Positions 11,302 to 23,581 of a stretch of DNA of 64,000 nt are shown here, one piece after another. Below the pieces are notes generated by a model. That model had not been told where the DNA came from and did no database searches. It saw nothing but the letters and a program-made list of their open reading frames with translations. Made by a program: the position numbers and the translations under genes. This DNA is from Grammothele lineata (Eukaryota > Basidiomycota > Agaricomycetes > Polyporales > Polyporaceae), in assembly GCA_002150815.3 (NCBI GenBank), contig NDFF03000065.1, forward strand, positions 186,001 through 250,000, in the 5' to 3' direction. Position 1 is the first letter of the stretch, and the number at the start of each line of letters is the position of its first letter.

Positions 11302-13861
11302 TCAAAGCATCCGCGCCATCTGACCGAGCTGAGCTGCCATGTCGGGGTACGCGTGCATGAACTGGACCTGTGCTTCCGTAGCCTGTTCGTAGCCAGCTGT
11401 CAGCTGTTACCCAACGAGATGTAGCGACAATAACCCACATATTGGTACGTGAGAGCGTTGACGAGTTCAGGTTCGCTACGTGCGAGAGTAGCTTGCCTGT
11501 CAAACATCTTCATCGCGATATCGATCTTGCCCTGTTGGAGGCTGAGCTGAGCGAGGGTCGCGACGGCGGCATCGCAGTCGGGATCGATCTCCAGCGCATC
11601 CTGACAGCACTTCTCCGCCGCCTCGACATCCTGCTTGAACTGGAAGAGCGCCAATCCCTTGTTGACCATGGGAAGAACGTTCATTGGTGGCGGCCTACGG
11701 AAGTGGTCAGGGTATTAGCCACTTGGACAGGAACAATAAACGTACTTCGCTCGTTCAATTTCAATAGCGCGCTCGAACTTCTCGATCGCGTCGGGATAAC
11801 GCTGCTGATCGAGTAGCAATTCGCCACTGAAGAATTAAGTCAGCGAAAGAACGAAGGGTCGAACAACAAGCGATACGTACTAGTAGTTTTGAGGCTCACT
11901 GCGGTCCGGGAACGCTTTGAGCGTGCGTCGGAAGGTTGCCATCGAGTTCGCCAAGTTGCCAGACTTGTACTGTGCGACCGCAAGCTGGATGTGGCTAAAG
12001 ACAAACTTGTCGTCAAGCTCCGTCGACTTGGTGTAATTCTCCGCAGCTTCCGTGAACTCGTTCATAATGAACAGCACTGCAAAGTTGCGCGCATACGCTT
12101 GTTAGAAACCCATAAAACGAGCAGTAGAGATGGCGTGAATGCAACGCACCCTGGCCACGGTGGTAGTAAATATCGGGATCGGCGGCGTTGTACTTGATGG
12201 CTTCTTCGAAACACTCGAATGCCTTCGTCGGGTCACCCTGTTCCATCCATACGCTTGCAATCTTGACCCATGTCTGCGTCATGGATGGCTGGAGCTCGAG
12301 AGACGCGAGGAAGTCAGCCTTGGCGCCGTCCACGTCCGTCATGAGGAACTTGAAGGTCCCACGGAGGTTCAAGGCCTCCGCCTTTCCGATGTCCCAAGAG
12401 ATGCCCTGCTCAATCGCCTCGTTGGTGAGAGTATAGGCGTGCGCGTAGTCGGCGGCATTGAGTGCCTCCAACGCGAGAATCAACGTGTTGTCGCCTGTCG
12501 AAGGTTCCGCGGGCAGCTCAGGGAGTGGTCCTGAGTGTCTATGTGAGCTCAAATCCCAAGAATGCCCGCCAGAACAGACGAAAGGAAGTGTTTCCGACTG
12601 TATTCACGCAGTACGACATGAAGACCGGCGTTGCATAGCATGTGCGGGGCAGACGCGCGTCGAAGCCGTCCGTCTCGGAATCACCGACGCACGTCAGGAG
12701 CACGTATCCCCGTGTGCTGGCTGAGGTCACCTTCGCACCCCCAAGACGTCACTGTCATATGCCAAGCCACAATGCAAACGGAGATAGTCCGAGGGGGTGA
12801 TAACACCCGCCTACCCAGGCGAGAAGGGAGACGTTCACTCACTTGTACGGAAAGCACCAAAGTATGCCGACGTAAACATATGAGAGGGGAGCCTCTTTTC
12901 CCGCGTCTAAGAGAACCACTGCAATGAACACATGACTGAGTGCATACAGCGAGTCAGCTCACTGAGAAGATATCCTGGGCCTTCCGCGTTGCAAGCTTTT
13001 TGAGTACCCGCTCAACAGCTTCAGCAGAACTCGAGTTCTGGAAGTGGTCCAAAATTGCCGAGGCGGTGAAATCTAGACATAGCTACGTGAGAGGAATCCT
13101 GAGGGCATGGAACATCCTAAACATACCGCGAAGAGCTTCTTCATATCTCTCCAACGCCTCTAGCGCTGTTGCCCGACGGTTGAGAGCTTTGAGATATTTG
13201 TGATCCAGAGCAAGAGCAGCGTCGCAGTCCTCGACAACCTGCTCATGTTGAGGGGGGTTGAGGTTGACATAGCATGCAGCGCGATTGGAGAAGAAGACAG
13301 GTTCAGGCTTGGGCGTGACAGCAATTGCACGAGTGTAGTAGTCGATTGCTACTTGGAACTTGCGCTGCTGGTAGGCCGTGTTGCCCTTGGCCTTGAGGCC
13401 GGCCGCTACTTTTGTGCGCTCCTGCGAAGACAGTCAAGCCCGACGACGCGTCTCAATGAAGACACACACGCACCGCTTCGGGCATGACAGCAATCTCCCC
13501 CGCAGTGTACACCCGATCCTCTACAGGCGCGTCAGCGCGTGGTGTCTCCTCTCACGCCCGCCCAAGCAAGATACGTACCTTCCTCGGGGACAGAGGTAGT
13601 GGACGCTTTGGGTTTGCGCTCTTCAAGGAGGGGACCATCGTCGTCCTTAACAGTCTTGCGCTTCTTGCTCTTCTTCTTGTCCTTCTTGCCCTCGCCCTTC
13701 TCTACGTCACCGCCGGGCGCGCGCGAGGTGGAGGCGTAGTACGCGACGCCGCCGACAGCGACGACAGCGGCAGCCGTGGCGATGAGAACGGCATGCTTGT
13801 TTTCGGAGACGAAGTTTTGGACGCGCTCGACGACGCCCGCAGAGGACGCGGAGGAGGACAT
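11302..13861 (-). CDS. tom70: Mitochondrial import receptor subunit TOM70
   Basis: Docking receptor of the outer-membrane TOM complex; it takes chaperone-bound carrier precursors for import. The protein starts at 13861 with a short tail and one N-terminal membrane anchor ([20 protein letters not shown], about residues 24-43). A lysine-rich cytosolic linker ([11 protein letters not shown]) follows. After two introns come the clamp-type TPRs ([40 protein letters not shown]), then FTSAYFGAF and [15 protein letters not shown] as in fungal Tom70. More TPRs follow ([17 protein letters not shown] helices, [20 protein letters not shown]), and the end is [15 protein letters not shown]. One intron, 12531-12842, is unusually long at 312 bases. 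The gene is head-to-head with DPH2, 186 bases between start codons. Identification is firm; some exon ends are approximate. Confidence 0.95.
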
Positions 13862-14047
13862 GGTGGGCAGACGAGGGACGGACGAGTGACGGATGGCCTC
13901 GGCGCGGCCAGTCGACGCATCTTTTCGATTGCCTAAGCACCCGGGGTTAGGGGCTATGACGCGCCAGACCCTACCCCTCGCCGTCTCCCGGCAAATAATC
14001 TTCCTTGAACTCGTCCACGAGCATCGCTCGTTGAAACAACTTGTACG
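13862..14047. promoter_or_regulatory. Shared divergent promoter of TOM70 and DPH2
   Basis: Only 186 bases separate the two divergent start codons, so both 5' leaders and promoters must fit here. I see no TATA box, which is usual for housekeeping genes. Confidence 0.6.
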
Positions 14048-16114
14048 ATGGCTGAAGCGGCTACATTCTCTTCGACTGGTGCAGATGCCATTTTGCGCAC
14101 TATTGATCTGGAAGATGACGTCCCCAGCTCTTTGCCTACCGATCAACTCGAAGACGCGTATGACATCCAGCGAACGGCCGAGGCAATTGAGAAGGGGGAC
14201 TACAAACGGGTTAGATATCTCTACTATTCCTTGACAAGTTCAGTGGTAACACTTGATTCTAGATCGCTCTCCAATTTCCAGACGAGCTACTGCCTCATTC
14301 AGTACCGATCTTTAGGATGCTCAAGTCAAGAATAGCAGCAAGCAGAGAACTTTACGTCCTCGCTGATACCTCATACGGCAGGTCCGCATGTCGCTTTTTT
14401 TTTCCTGCCCTGCTTTCACTGACACCATTCATAAGTTGTTGTGTAGATGAGGTCGCTGCGCAGCATGTCGACTCAGACGCCCTGGTGCACTACGGCCATG
14501 CATGCATGAGTCAGTGCGTTCAAATAGTGTCAGTCGCTTTCCACCTGTTAAACTTACGCGGCTGGCAGGACATCGCGACTCCCCGTAATTCACGTACTGG
14601 GAAAGAAGCCAATCGATCCTGTTCACTGTGTCGAAACCCTCATCAACACTGTCACGGCCGAGTCGTGTGTCTCAGATCGACGCACCATTGTCCTGAAATA
14701 CGACGTAGCCTACGCACACCAAGCAGGTACGCCGAACTGCACCGCTGCTTCTTATTCGAGCGCATTTATCAAACATCTGTCATAGAGGCAATCATCACAC
14801 AACTCACAAGCAAACTACTGCCCACCACACGAATATTGCACACACCCATCCCTCTAGTCGCCTTCCCATCCACATCCGGCCAACATCGCACGCCGCAACA
14901 GTCTCTTTCTGACGACCCGGACAAGAACAACTCTCCTTTAGATTTGGATACATCTCCGGAAAACAGTTTTATCGTCTATATAGGAGCTGAGAGCTTGACT
15001 CTGACCAATCTGCTCCTTACCCACGCATCTTACGAGGTTACGTATCCACTTCGTTGCGACCGCCGATAGCATGGCTAACGATTATAATCATTATCAGGTG
15101 TATTCTTACGACCCGAAGACACGCGTCGCGCGTCTGGAGTCCGCTCGGACGAACAAGCTCCTTATGCGCCGCTACGCCGTTGTCCAGAAAGCGCGTGATG
15201 CCGACGTCATTGGCATCCTCGTCGGGACCCTCGGTGTCGGTGTGTCTCTCGCTGCTTGCGCTCCTGGTGGCCCGCTGACTCTCCTCCGTCATGCCCAGCA
15301 AACTACCTCCCGCTGATCTCCCACCTGCGCACGCTGATCTCCCGCGCACACAAGAAATCCTACACGATCAGCGTGGGGAAGCCGAACCCCGCTAAGCTCG
15401 CCAACTTCCTCGAAGTCGAGTGCTTCGTACTCGTAGCATGCCCCGAGAATAGCCTGCTTGATGCGAAGGATTTCCTCCGCCCGATTGTCACCCCGTACGA
15501 GCTCGAAGTGGCTCTGCGGCCCACGCAAGAGTGGACAGGGCGATACGTGCTCGATTTCGATACGCTCCTAATGCAGGCGAGCAGCGAGGAGAACGGGCAG
15601 CAGGGTAGGATTTGTCTTTGTGTAAATTCTAGAGAGCGAGAACCACTAAGTGTGATGTCAGAATCTCGCCCTGACGAGAACCCGGAGAGCGAGGAAGACC
15701 TAGACCAGCCTGTTTTCTCGCTCGTCACCGGCAAGTACCGACATGCAAAGCGCTACGGAGGTACGCCGTTCCCCTCACACATTACTCTTTGATCTATAAT
15801 GCTTTTTGTAGGAGCGTCAGAACCCTCTCCCAATGGAAAGGAGTCGTCTGCCGTGGTCCTACGGAATCAAGAAAACGCCTTGTCAAAAATGGAAGACAGT
15901 GCCGCTGGTACGCGTGTTCCTTATTTTGTGACGACTTGCTTCTAAGAAATTGTCTTCTACAGCACAATTCTTGCAATCACGCACATTCCGCGGGCTCGAG
16001 ACGCGTATCGGAAAAGACGCACCTAGCCTGCTGGAGCAGGGCCGCAGCGGTATTGCACGTGGATATGCAGACGATCACAGGGATGGCGAGGCGGAGCCCG
16101 GCAAGGATGCGTAA
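14048..16114 (+). CDS. dph2: Diphthamide biosynthesis protein DPH2
   Basis: Partner of Dph1 in the first step of diphthamide synthesis: transfer of the 3-amino-3-carboxypropyl group from S-adenosylmethionine to a histidine of elongation factor 2 in the cytosol. The start [20 protein letters not shown] is followed by [34 protein letters not shown] and [20 protein letters not shown]; the CC and HYGHAC segments are family hallmarks. Then come [40 protein letters not shown] and [20 protein letters not shown], the last shared by Dph1 and Dph2. The C-terminal part ends [17 protein letters not shown]. At least seven short introns; several junctions checked (for example GGC-AG/T-TGT before SCCVDE). 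Confidence 0.94.
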
Positions 16115-16291
16115 GATGAAGTGTATAGAGCCTAAGTATAGTACATGGGATTGTATCAACGGCATCTTGTATGTATGTAAGACCCGGCAAGCAGTGATGT
16201 ACATTGTGAGAAGACACGCTCCCAAGAGTGGTCTACAATTTAAGCAAGCTCTGCGGAACCTATATATCCATATTCAGTTCTGGGAGAGTGG

Positions 16292-17965
16292 CTATAATCT
16301 CCACTTTCGTTCGCCAGGGACCAATCGCTTATTCTTGTAGATGTAGAAGAGGCGAAGTGACATAATAATGACTGCGCCCTCAAGCAGGAACCCCGCGTTG
16401 GTGAAGTGCCCAGTGGGAAATCGAGGGGCTTCAGAGTCCTTGTATATGTATACGCCTGATGTAGTGAGTGTCAGTGTGAGCAAGTGAGCAAGTAATTAAA
16501 ATAGGAAGCGAGAACACACCAATGATTTGCCCAAGCTGACCAAAGGCGACCGCGAGTGGGATCGCTAACGTAGCTGCACCGGTGCTATGCAGATTCGCAG
16601 TGAGCCAGCTGAGGGAAGGCGCGTTGCAAGCGAAAGAGAAGGAGAGTGCGAAGCACAGGAAGACGTAACGGGCTGTGAACGCGTCCGGCGGAAGTGCGCC
16701 TACGAGAACCCATGATCATGAACACCGGAGCCGTAGATCAAAATTGCACGAAGGAAGGCACTTACCTTCCACGACGAAGCTCACCCCGGCGATGAGCATC
16801 GAACAGAATGTCCCCAATGAGCGCATCTCGTACTTGTCTGACACCCATGCGACGGACAGGGTTACTACAAACCCGACGGCATATGGTGGTACCGTGAAAA
16901 GCTGCGCATCGAGGCCGGTGAAACCGAGCCCGGCGACGATCGTCGGCGCGAAGAGCGAATTACTCGAAAATGCGACCGAGTTTGAGATGTACGCGATGTA
17001 GTGTGCGTAAAGTCGCCAGTCGCACAGCGTATTGCGCGCATCCGCCCATGTAATCCGGTCTGCTCCATGTGATGCCGCGACGTCTTGAAGTCGTTCCTGC
17101 GCGAGGACGCGCTCGTCTTCGGAAAGCCAGCGCGCGTACTCTGGGTAGTCTGGGAAGAAAAGGGCGCAGAGGAGTGCTGCAAGGCACGAAGGCGCGCCCT
17201 CGATGAGGAAGAGCCAGCGCCAGGCCTCGAGTCCGTGGGCGCCGTTAAGACTACGGCCGATTGCGAAGGCGATGGCGCCACCGAACGCACCGCCCAATGA
17301 AGAGCAAGCGACGATGAGCGCAATGCGGACCGCGCGTTCCTCAGGCCGGTACCAGAAAGTGAGGACGTAGACCAGCCCGGGGAAAAGGCCCGATTCGAAT
17401 GCTCCGAGGAAGAAACGCACGGCAACGAGGCCGCCAAAGTTTTGGACAGCGGCAAGGAGCATGGTCATGCCACCCCAGCAGAACATCATGAGCGCCATCC
17501 AACGAGAAGGGCGGTACTTCTTGAGCATATAATTGGAAGGCGTCTGGATGATGGTGAAGGCGACGATGAATATCATGAGCGCAGCCAAGTATTGCTGATT
17601 GGAGATGCCGAGGGTCTGAACGAGGGAGTCTCCATCTTCGCGGTTGAGCACCTTTGCGTTCCCCTGTGCGTGGTCAAGGCTTGGCTAGGCGTGATCAGTA
17701 CTTAGGGACATACTATGTTGGACCTATCGATGAAGCATAGCATGTGAATGATCATAGCTGCTGGGAGGATCCTCGAATCAACTCGTTGGATGAGACTGTA
17801 TCGCCAGATTATGTCAGTACATCAATACGAAGAAATAGATAGCACTAGTTACCGTTTCTCAGCAGCATGGTTGACTACACGGGAATTCGATGTCACAGCA
17901 GACAAATCATCGGGGATTGTGGTCGACTTTTCGACATCGGTAGTCTGTTGGCAATCGCCATCCAT
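16292..17965 (-). CDS. MFS transporter, Dal5/allantoate permease type (copy 1)
   Basis: A plasma-membrane anion:cation symporter-type MFS protein of about 490 residues with roughly 12 membrane segments. Exon 1 starts at 17965 (MDGDCQQTTDVEKSTTIPDD). The second exon gives RILPAAMIIHMLCFIDRSNI and joins in phase to GNAKVLNREDGDSLVQTLG. Family features seen: QTPSNYMLKKYRPSRWM, RFFLGAFESGLFPGLVYVLT, FWYRPEERAVRIALI, EAWRWLFLIEGAPS and FFPDYPEYARWLSEDER, ending VPGERKWRL*. This family carries carboxylates, vitamins and ureides; the substrate cannot be read from sequence. It is paralogous to the gene at 38561-40279, with the same intron positions after SNI and before VYIYK. Confidence 0.9.
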
Positions 17966-19289
17966 GCTTGAGATGAGATCGTGGGTGTCGTGGTAGGAGT
18001 CTGTTCGTCAGAGGGGATCCCCCCTACCGTCCAACGAGAGGGAGTTCGGAGCTTTTATATTTACCTACGCTGGTATCCGCGTCTGACAAAAATATACGAC
18101 GGGGGCCGCGTACGACTTCCATGACCTAGCATCTGAAGCTAGTTATCAGCCGCTGAGAAGAAAGCTGATGGTAAATGGGTAAAGGAGCATTAAGACTGAG
18201 AGAGCGTGGACGTAGGTTGACCTCTTCACACCTTTCGGAGGAATTCTAGGGCCGGGAGTAGTTCCTTGGCTGTGTGGCATCCGACGCGGTCGTGATTCTT
18301 CTGTGTACACATGCAGATCAGGCGGACTCGGGCGACATATGTTATGGTATCAAAAGATAGTGAAGCAAATATCCCCTGCAAATACGATGCCTACATTAGA
18401 ATGCTAAACACGCAAATTCGCGTCTCTCACTTACGTACCTTAGCCGTTATATCTCATCGGAGTTGCAAGGGATAATCTTGAGTTGAGGAGATACGACATA
18501 CGAGCGATACGAGACCAGAGGCGCTTCGAGAAGCGAGATTGAGGGCGCCTTGAGAAGTTCCGGTGCAGGCACGAAGCTGCCCACTAAAACCCCGGTTCTC
18601 ATAAGGATGCGAATTGCACATCTCTCGGGCGCAATAGGCGGGAGCATCTATCATAGATCTGACTGAGTCGACAGATAATTGGGATAATACATACGTCTGT
18701 GTTATACTTGAAGATCGTAACACTCGGTACTCGAAGAACCGCGATTGAGCCCTCTTACGCAACCATGGCAGGGAATCAACAGTCGGAAGCTGAGAACAAG
18801 GCTTCTCACAACTTGCTATCGGCAACACTATCATGAGATTCTCATAATCCGGCGAGAAACATGACTGCTCACATCGGAGAAGGCACTGGAAGAGCGGAGC
18901 CTGACAGCAGTAGGAACGATCTACGACTCCTCAGACTCGATCTTTTGAGACTTGGCTACGCGTCGCGACCTGCCCTAAAGAAAGATCACATGAGACTGGA
19001 ACCATTGACATCAATGCCTCAGTTCGACCCCTCCTTATGTCATTTTTTATTGTCGTTGGTTCAAACAGGTTGCACTCAGGGTGCCATGCAAAGGACAACG
19101 CACACATTCCCTCAGGAGCTCTAGAGCGCATGGAGGGAGATCCTAGTATACATGTATTACATAACTTAATACGGACATCCTCCATCACGCACTCATTCAA
19201 CAATGGAATACTTAGCATGCTCCTAGTCAATGCAACTGAAGTCCCACCCAGCAGGACACTCCAGTATATACGCGCGATCACGGACACGC
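17966..19289. other. Intergenic region, no supported gene
   Basis: 1.3 kb between tandem minus-strand genes. The longest frame, minus 18454-18834 (126 codons), shows no domain or fungal-like splice structure, and I do not call it. The MFS TATA-like element lies at 18051-18059. Confidence 0.5.
18051..18059 (-). promoter_or_regulatory. TATA-like box of MFS copy 1
   Basis: On the minus strand the sequence reads TATAAAAGC, about 90 bases upstream of the ATG at 17965. Confidence 0.5.
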
Positions 19290-20593
19290 TCACTCTTGGG
19301 AGAGTTGCCGCATAACCCTGCTAATCCAGCGCGGCCGGATCCCCGAGTCACGGCGTGGCACGAGCTCGCACGCGCCGCTAGCTGCAGCGCCGGACGAGCC
19401 CGAACCCGCAGACGCAGTCTGGGTTGTAGATGCGACGAAGGAGGTCGTAGAATCAGCCGTGGAGGTTCCTGCCGCGGAGGATTGAGGGATAGATGCAGTT
19501 GCGGAAGCCGCGGCTGCCCCAGAACTAGTGTTGCCGCTGCCGGACTCGGCGGCAGTGACGAACGCTGCGATCGGAGGGCCCGGGAAGACGTACTGGAAAC
19601 CCGGGTTGTAGACCTATGGTTAATACCCATGAGCATACGAGGCGCTTAGGCGTGATGAACAATGGCTCATACATCGGGAGTCAGGATGCCGGGATCGGTG
19701 TCCGAGTACGCCCCGGGGAAGCTCACAGTCGAGTTCGGCGCGCCGTTTCCACTCCCGCTCAAGCGCACCTGTGTGCATGACGGGTAGAATTCTGCGCCGC
19801 CTAGAGACACAGCAATCTGGAGAGCGATTAGCTGTGTCGTCATTCGAGTCAGTGCCAAATTGAGTCTGAAGAACCATGTTGGAACTCACCTCATGGCGGA
19901 TGAGATAATCTCCGGGTACGATATTGTTGGGAAGAGTGAGCGAGTATGGCTTGCCTTCCACTGAGGATCATACCGGTCAGACACAAGCGAAAGATGAGAT
20001 GCAATTGGATACGCACTGATTTCCTGCTGGACCCAGCCAGAACCGCTTTGGCCAGCTTCGTCGATCTTGAACCACTTCGCACCGGACGAGTTAAACTTAT
20101 CGCATGTCGTGCCTTCGCACGCGGCCATGTAAGTCATGATCGGGCCAGTATTATGCGGCCACTATGATCGAACCCAGTATACAGTTTTAGCAACCCAACA
20201 TTACGATGTATCGAAACTCGATGTAATGGGACTCACGTTACCGCCGCCGCCTGACACCCACGAGAATGCGACAGTACTACCCGGGTTTGCGGGCGCGACG
20301 ACCGCCGCATTTGCAGCGTTCTGCCCGCACGAGAGGTTGGGGTTTGATGCTCCCTTTACAGGATCGATGTCGTCGATCAGCCGGATAGGGCTATCGCCTG
20401 TAACCAAGAGCTTGTGAGTACATGATGTGCAAAAAGGGATAGAGGGCGGAGACGTACTGGGGGTTTGATTTGGTACGTTTCCTTTGTAGGCCTTCCCGTC
20501 TATGGCGACGCTACTGAGATAACCGTGTGCAACAACACTGGGAACTACAGCCAGGCCAAGAACAAAGACGAACGAGATCCCCACAACGCGCAT
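19290..20593 (-). CDS. AA9 lytic polysaccharide monooxygenase, secreted
   Basis: A copper enzyme that cleaves cellulose or hemicellulose oxidatively outside the cell. The signal peptide MRVVGISFVFVLGLAVVPSV-VA is followed directly by HGYLSSVAIDGK, so the mature protein begins with the copper-binding His1. The second histidine-brace residue is in WPHNTGPIMTYMAAC. LPNNIVPGDYLIRHE and LIALQIAVSLGGAEFYPSC follow, the latter holding the axial tyrosine. Known AA9 introns are matched (for example HE/LIALQ). Where many AA9s have GAQFY this protein has GAEFY; as I recall, that variant is also common in basidiomycetes. After DPGILTPDV and YNPGFQYVFPGPP comes a long Ser/Thr/Ala-rich linker and a short basic tail (PRRDSGIRPRWISRVMRQLS) instead of a CBM1. 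Six or seven exons. Confidence 0.93.
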
Positions 20594-22106
20594 GCCTGAG
20601 ATCGGAAAGCGCGAATAAAAGCAGTTGTAATGAGCGATTGAGCAAAACTGAAGAGCGACTCGTCAAGAGTGGGGCAAGTAGGAGATGTAAGTGGATCCTG
20701 AAAGCCCAAGGGGAGAAAGTCAGCCACTTATATATACAATGCCAGCCTCTGTCGTGGTGTATATAAGTATAGGTCCCGCTGTGTTGTGCGTGGCGCCGCC
20801 TCCATTTTCATATGGGCCCAGAAGGAGGAGGGAGAGGCTGGAGGAGGGCTGGCAGTTCGGGCCCGCGCTTGATACGCCCCTACTGCCCTAATCACCGCAT
20901 ACAAGATAAGATCTTTCGGAGAGGAATTGTCGAGAGGGGATAATGGCCGCACGATATACGGCCAAGTACGACATGTTAGTCGCATGCGATATCTTCAGGA
21001 TTAGAGCCGGTCTCGTTGGTGTGATTGGCTAAAAACTTTCGCCCCTGTGCGTGCGTGAGGCATCGAGTTTCATATCTTAAGGGCACCGGACCGCACGACG
21101 GGAATCGAAATGTAGAACACGTTGAGGGACCTGGAATGTGATATTCGTACCTCTCCGGCGCTGTAGAAGCCGCCTCAAAGACCCAAAAGGACCGTTAGAC
21201 ATGCCATACACATGGATCAGGGATGTCGAGGAACTTCTCGGGTATGCTAACGACCGACCAACACGTGTCATAAGCAATGTCAGTGGCGGAAGACAACCTT
21301 CATGTTCTCGCACGGACGTTCCTACACACGTTAGAGTGGCGCCGTAGAATGGAGGTAGAGGACGACATGAAGAGAACGTGGGGCGCATGCGGTTTAGAAT
21401 GAGTGCCTAAAATAGATAATATTTAGCCCGAGGTCAGTATTCGCGGGCTAAGGGTGCCATCGCGCTGTCGAAAATCACCCGGCACCGGACGGAGCGAGCC
21501 CGACGCGCATTACTTCTCACGGACGAGTGTCAGTCATAACTCCATGCTGATCCTGAATGGCCTGGAAGGTTTGCTTCGGAAGCCGCTGAGACACGCCCCC
21601 GAAAGGAATCCTGCCAATAGGGTGTGGATCGTTGGCGAAGACTCCACGGTGAAGGAAACATGTCGGCCGCCGGGAGGATACAGTACAGACAGAACCATCG
21701 TGGTGAAAGAAATTGGCTTTGATGTCCGGCCTCATTCATCCCTGTCGGCCACGGGATGTCTTCGCCGGGCTCACATTAGTTGCACATGGCTTCCGGCGGT
21801 AGGCACGACAGCTAGTTGAAGTGAATGTACGCAGTGAGAAGAGCCTGTGCAGCGGAGATGAAATGGGTAGTGTTGATCAGCTGGATATCGCGCAGCTTGT
21901 GTGCGTACAGACTGCATCCTCAGTTGGTACTCACGCGCCGCGTGAGGCTGCCTTGGGTATAAGTTCACTAATCACGGCATAATTATCGCGAAAATCTGCG
22001 CAGTTAAATCTATAGCGTGATCATGATTATTTTCCGACAGCGTCGACGGTACCAAAGAGAAAACTTACCCTGCTTCCATTACAAGTATTTCCAAAGCGAC
22101 CCGTAC
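20594..22106. other. Intergenic region, no supported gene
   Basis: 1.5 kb. The plus frame 21454-21819 (121 codons) and overlapping minus frames lack recognisable motifs or splice structure. The part near 20593-20900 is the AA9 promoter. Confidence 0.45.
20727..20736 (-). promoter_or_regulatory. TATA box of the AA9 gene
   Basis: On the minus strand TATATATAAG lies about 135 bases upstream of the start codon at 20593. A further TATA-like run lies near 20760. Confidence 0.55.
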
Positions 22107-23581
22107 CTATGAGCGTCCTAGTGATGGTTCATCGTCGTACCCCTCGATCACTTTTCCAATTCCCTCTTGTACCGCGCGGTCCACCATAGCGTATGAGATC
22201 GCGACGTCCTGCACGCCGACGCCAACCGACTTGAAGATCGTAACGTCGCCACCGGCACGTAAAGCGTCTACGGTTTCTGCATGCGGTGTCCATGAGGCTC
22301 CCTCGGGGTGGTAGGTAAAAAGGGTTCCGAGCTCGAAGAGGTCGCGTTCAGATAGTCCAGCAGTGATGAGTTCGCCGGCCTCTGACTGGGAGAAGGGCTG
22401 AGCGTGTGGATATATACTTGGATGGAAGGGCGGAACGTACAAGACATGCTGACGTTTGATCAACTACAACTTTCCCTGCTCTCCGAACCAAGTCGGTGTC
22501 AATCTCATGCCTAGCAAGAGGGTCAGCTGTCAACACATCTCTCCCACCACTGGTGAACCAGCGTACGTACATCTCAGGTTTGTACGAGCCAATGAGGCAT
22601 AGATGACTTCCCGGACGAACGTAGTCTGAAGGGAAAAGAGGTACAGTAGAGGACGTTGCGGTGACGATAATATTTGCATCCGCGATAGCTTCACGGAGGG
22701 AGGGGCCCGCCTCCTGGGCTAGAGGATTTAGAGTGCTTGCCGAGACCTGCACACGAGGAAACGCCTGGCGGAGATGCTCGCACAAGACATCCAATCTTGC
22801 GTTCTGCGTGCGATTGAAGACGGCACATCTTTCGATGGAAGGGTACGCAGACAGGAAGAGGGAGAGATGCGCCTGAACCTGAGCTCCCGCTCCTACGGCG
22901 ACGATACTTCTTGGGGCGGCGTTTGCGGGCAGTAGAAGACGGGTGGCTAACAGAGATCCTGTTGGAGACAGCTACAATCAGCGGCACGCCCACCTTCGTG
23001 GAGAAGACCAGTAGGGTTTGTCCACTTTACGGCAGCAGCATCACATCGTAAAGGGAATGCTCCCCACAAGGTCACGCAACGAGCAATAGGGCATCATATC
23101 AAAGACATCCTGCCTGCTGCTACGATGTTGGATCTCGGAAATCGTGCCTCGGGGGCCTCTCGACACGCGACCATCTCGTTTTCACCTCGCGTTTCATACG
23201 GAGGACCGCACACTTACCAGCAGCATTCCGCAACGCGGTTAACAGCCTCGCGTTGACGATCGCCCTCGCCGCACCCGTCCTCTCGTCTAGCACGACAGTA
23301 CTCGCCGGCAGCCCCCTCGCCTTCACCTCTACCGGGGCACCTGGTGTGGGCACCGATACGACCTTCATTGCTGTTCCCATTGACGCGATACGCGAAGGCA
23401 TGAAAAGTGCGGTGTGATGCGCGGTCGGCACTGTCGTTCGGTGTGGTTGGACGATCTCCTGAGCGGCGGTAGAGCCGGAGAGGCACGAAAAAACGGCGGC
23501 CATGAGCGCGACCAGCTCATCGGGGGTGAAGGTTGACGTCGCGCGGAAAGTGTCTTGCGCGGAGAGCACTAGGAGCGACAT
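22107..23581 (-). CDS. Ornithine cyclodeaminase / mu-crystallin family protein
   Basis: Members are NAD(P)-dependent enzymes that deaminate ornithine to proline or act as ketimine/imine reductases. Exon 1 starts MSLLVLSAQDTFRATSTFTP and contains MPSRIASMGTAMKVVSVP, VLDERTGAARAIVNARLLTA and LRNAA. It joins in phase to GSLLATRLLLP, then the Rossmann motif SIVAVGAGAQVQAHL and ANIIVTATSSTVPLFPSDYV, RPGSHLCLIGSYKPEM and HEIDTDLVRRAGKVVVD. The last exon holds ITAGLSERDLFELG and TIFKSVGVGVQDVAISYAM. The intron at 22959-23217 is long (259 bases). A bacterial-like family often found beside siderophore or amino-acid genes, but no such neighbour is visible. Substrate unknown. Confidence 0.92.

Noticed and set aside
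18454..18834. 126-codon minus-strand frame in the gap upstream of MFS copy 1
   Set aside because: No motif, unusual composition for this genome, and no introns where all accepted genes have them.
21454..21819. 121-codon plus-strand frame near the cyclodeaminase
   Set aside because: Frames on both strands are equally open; nothing recognisable.
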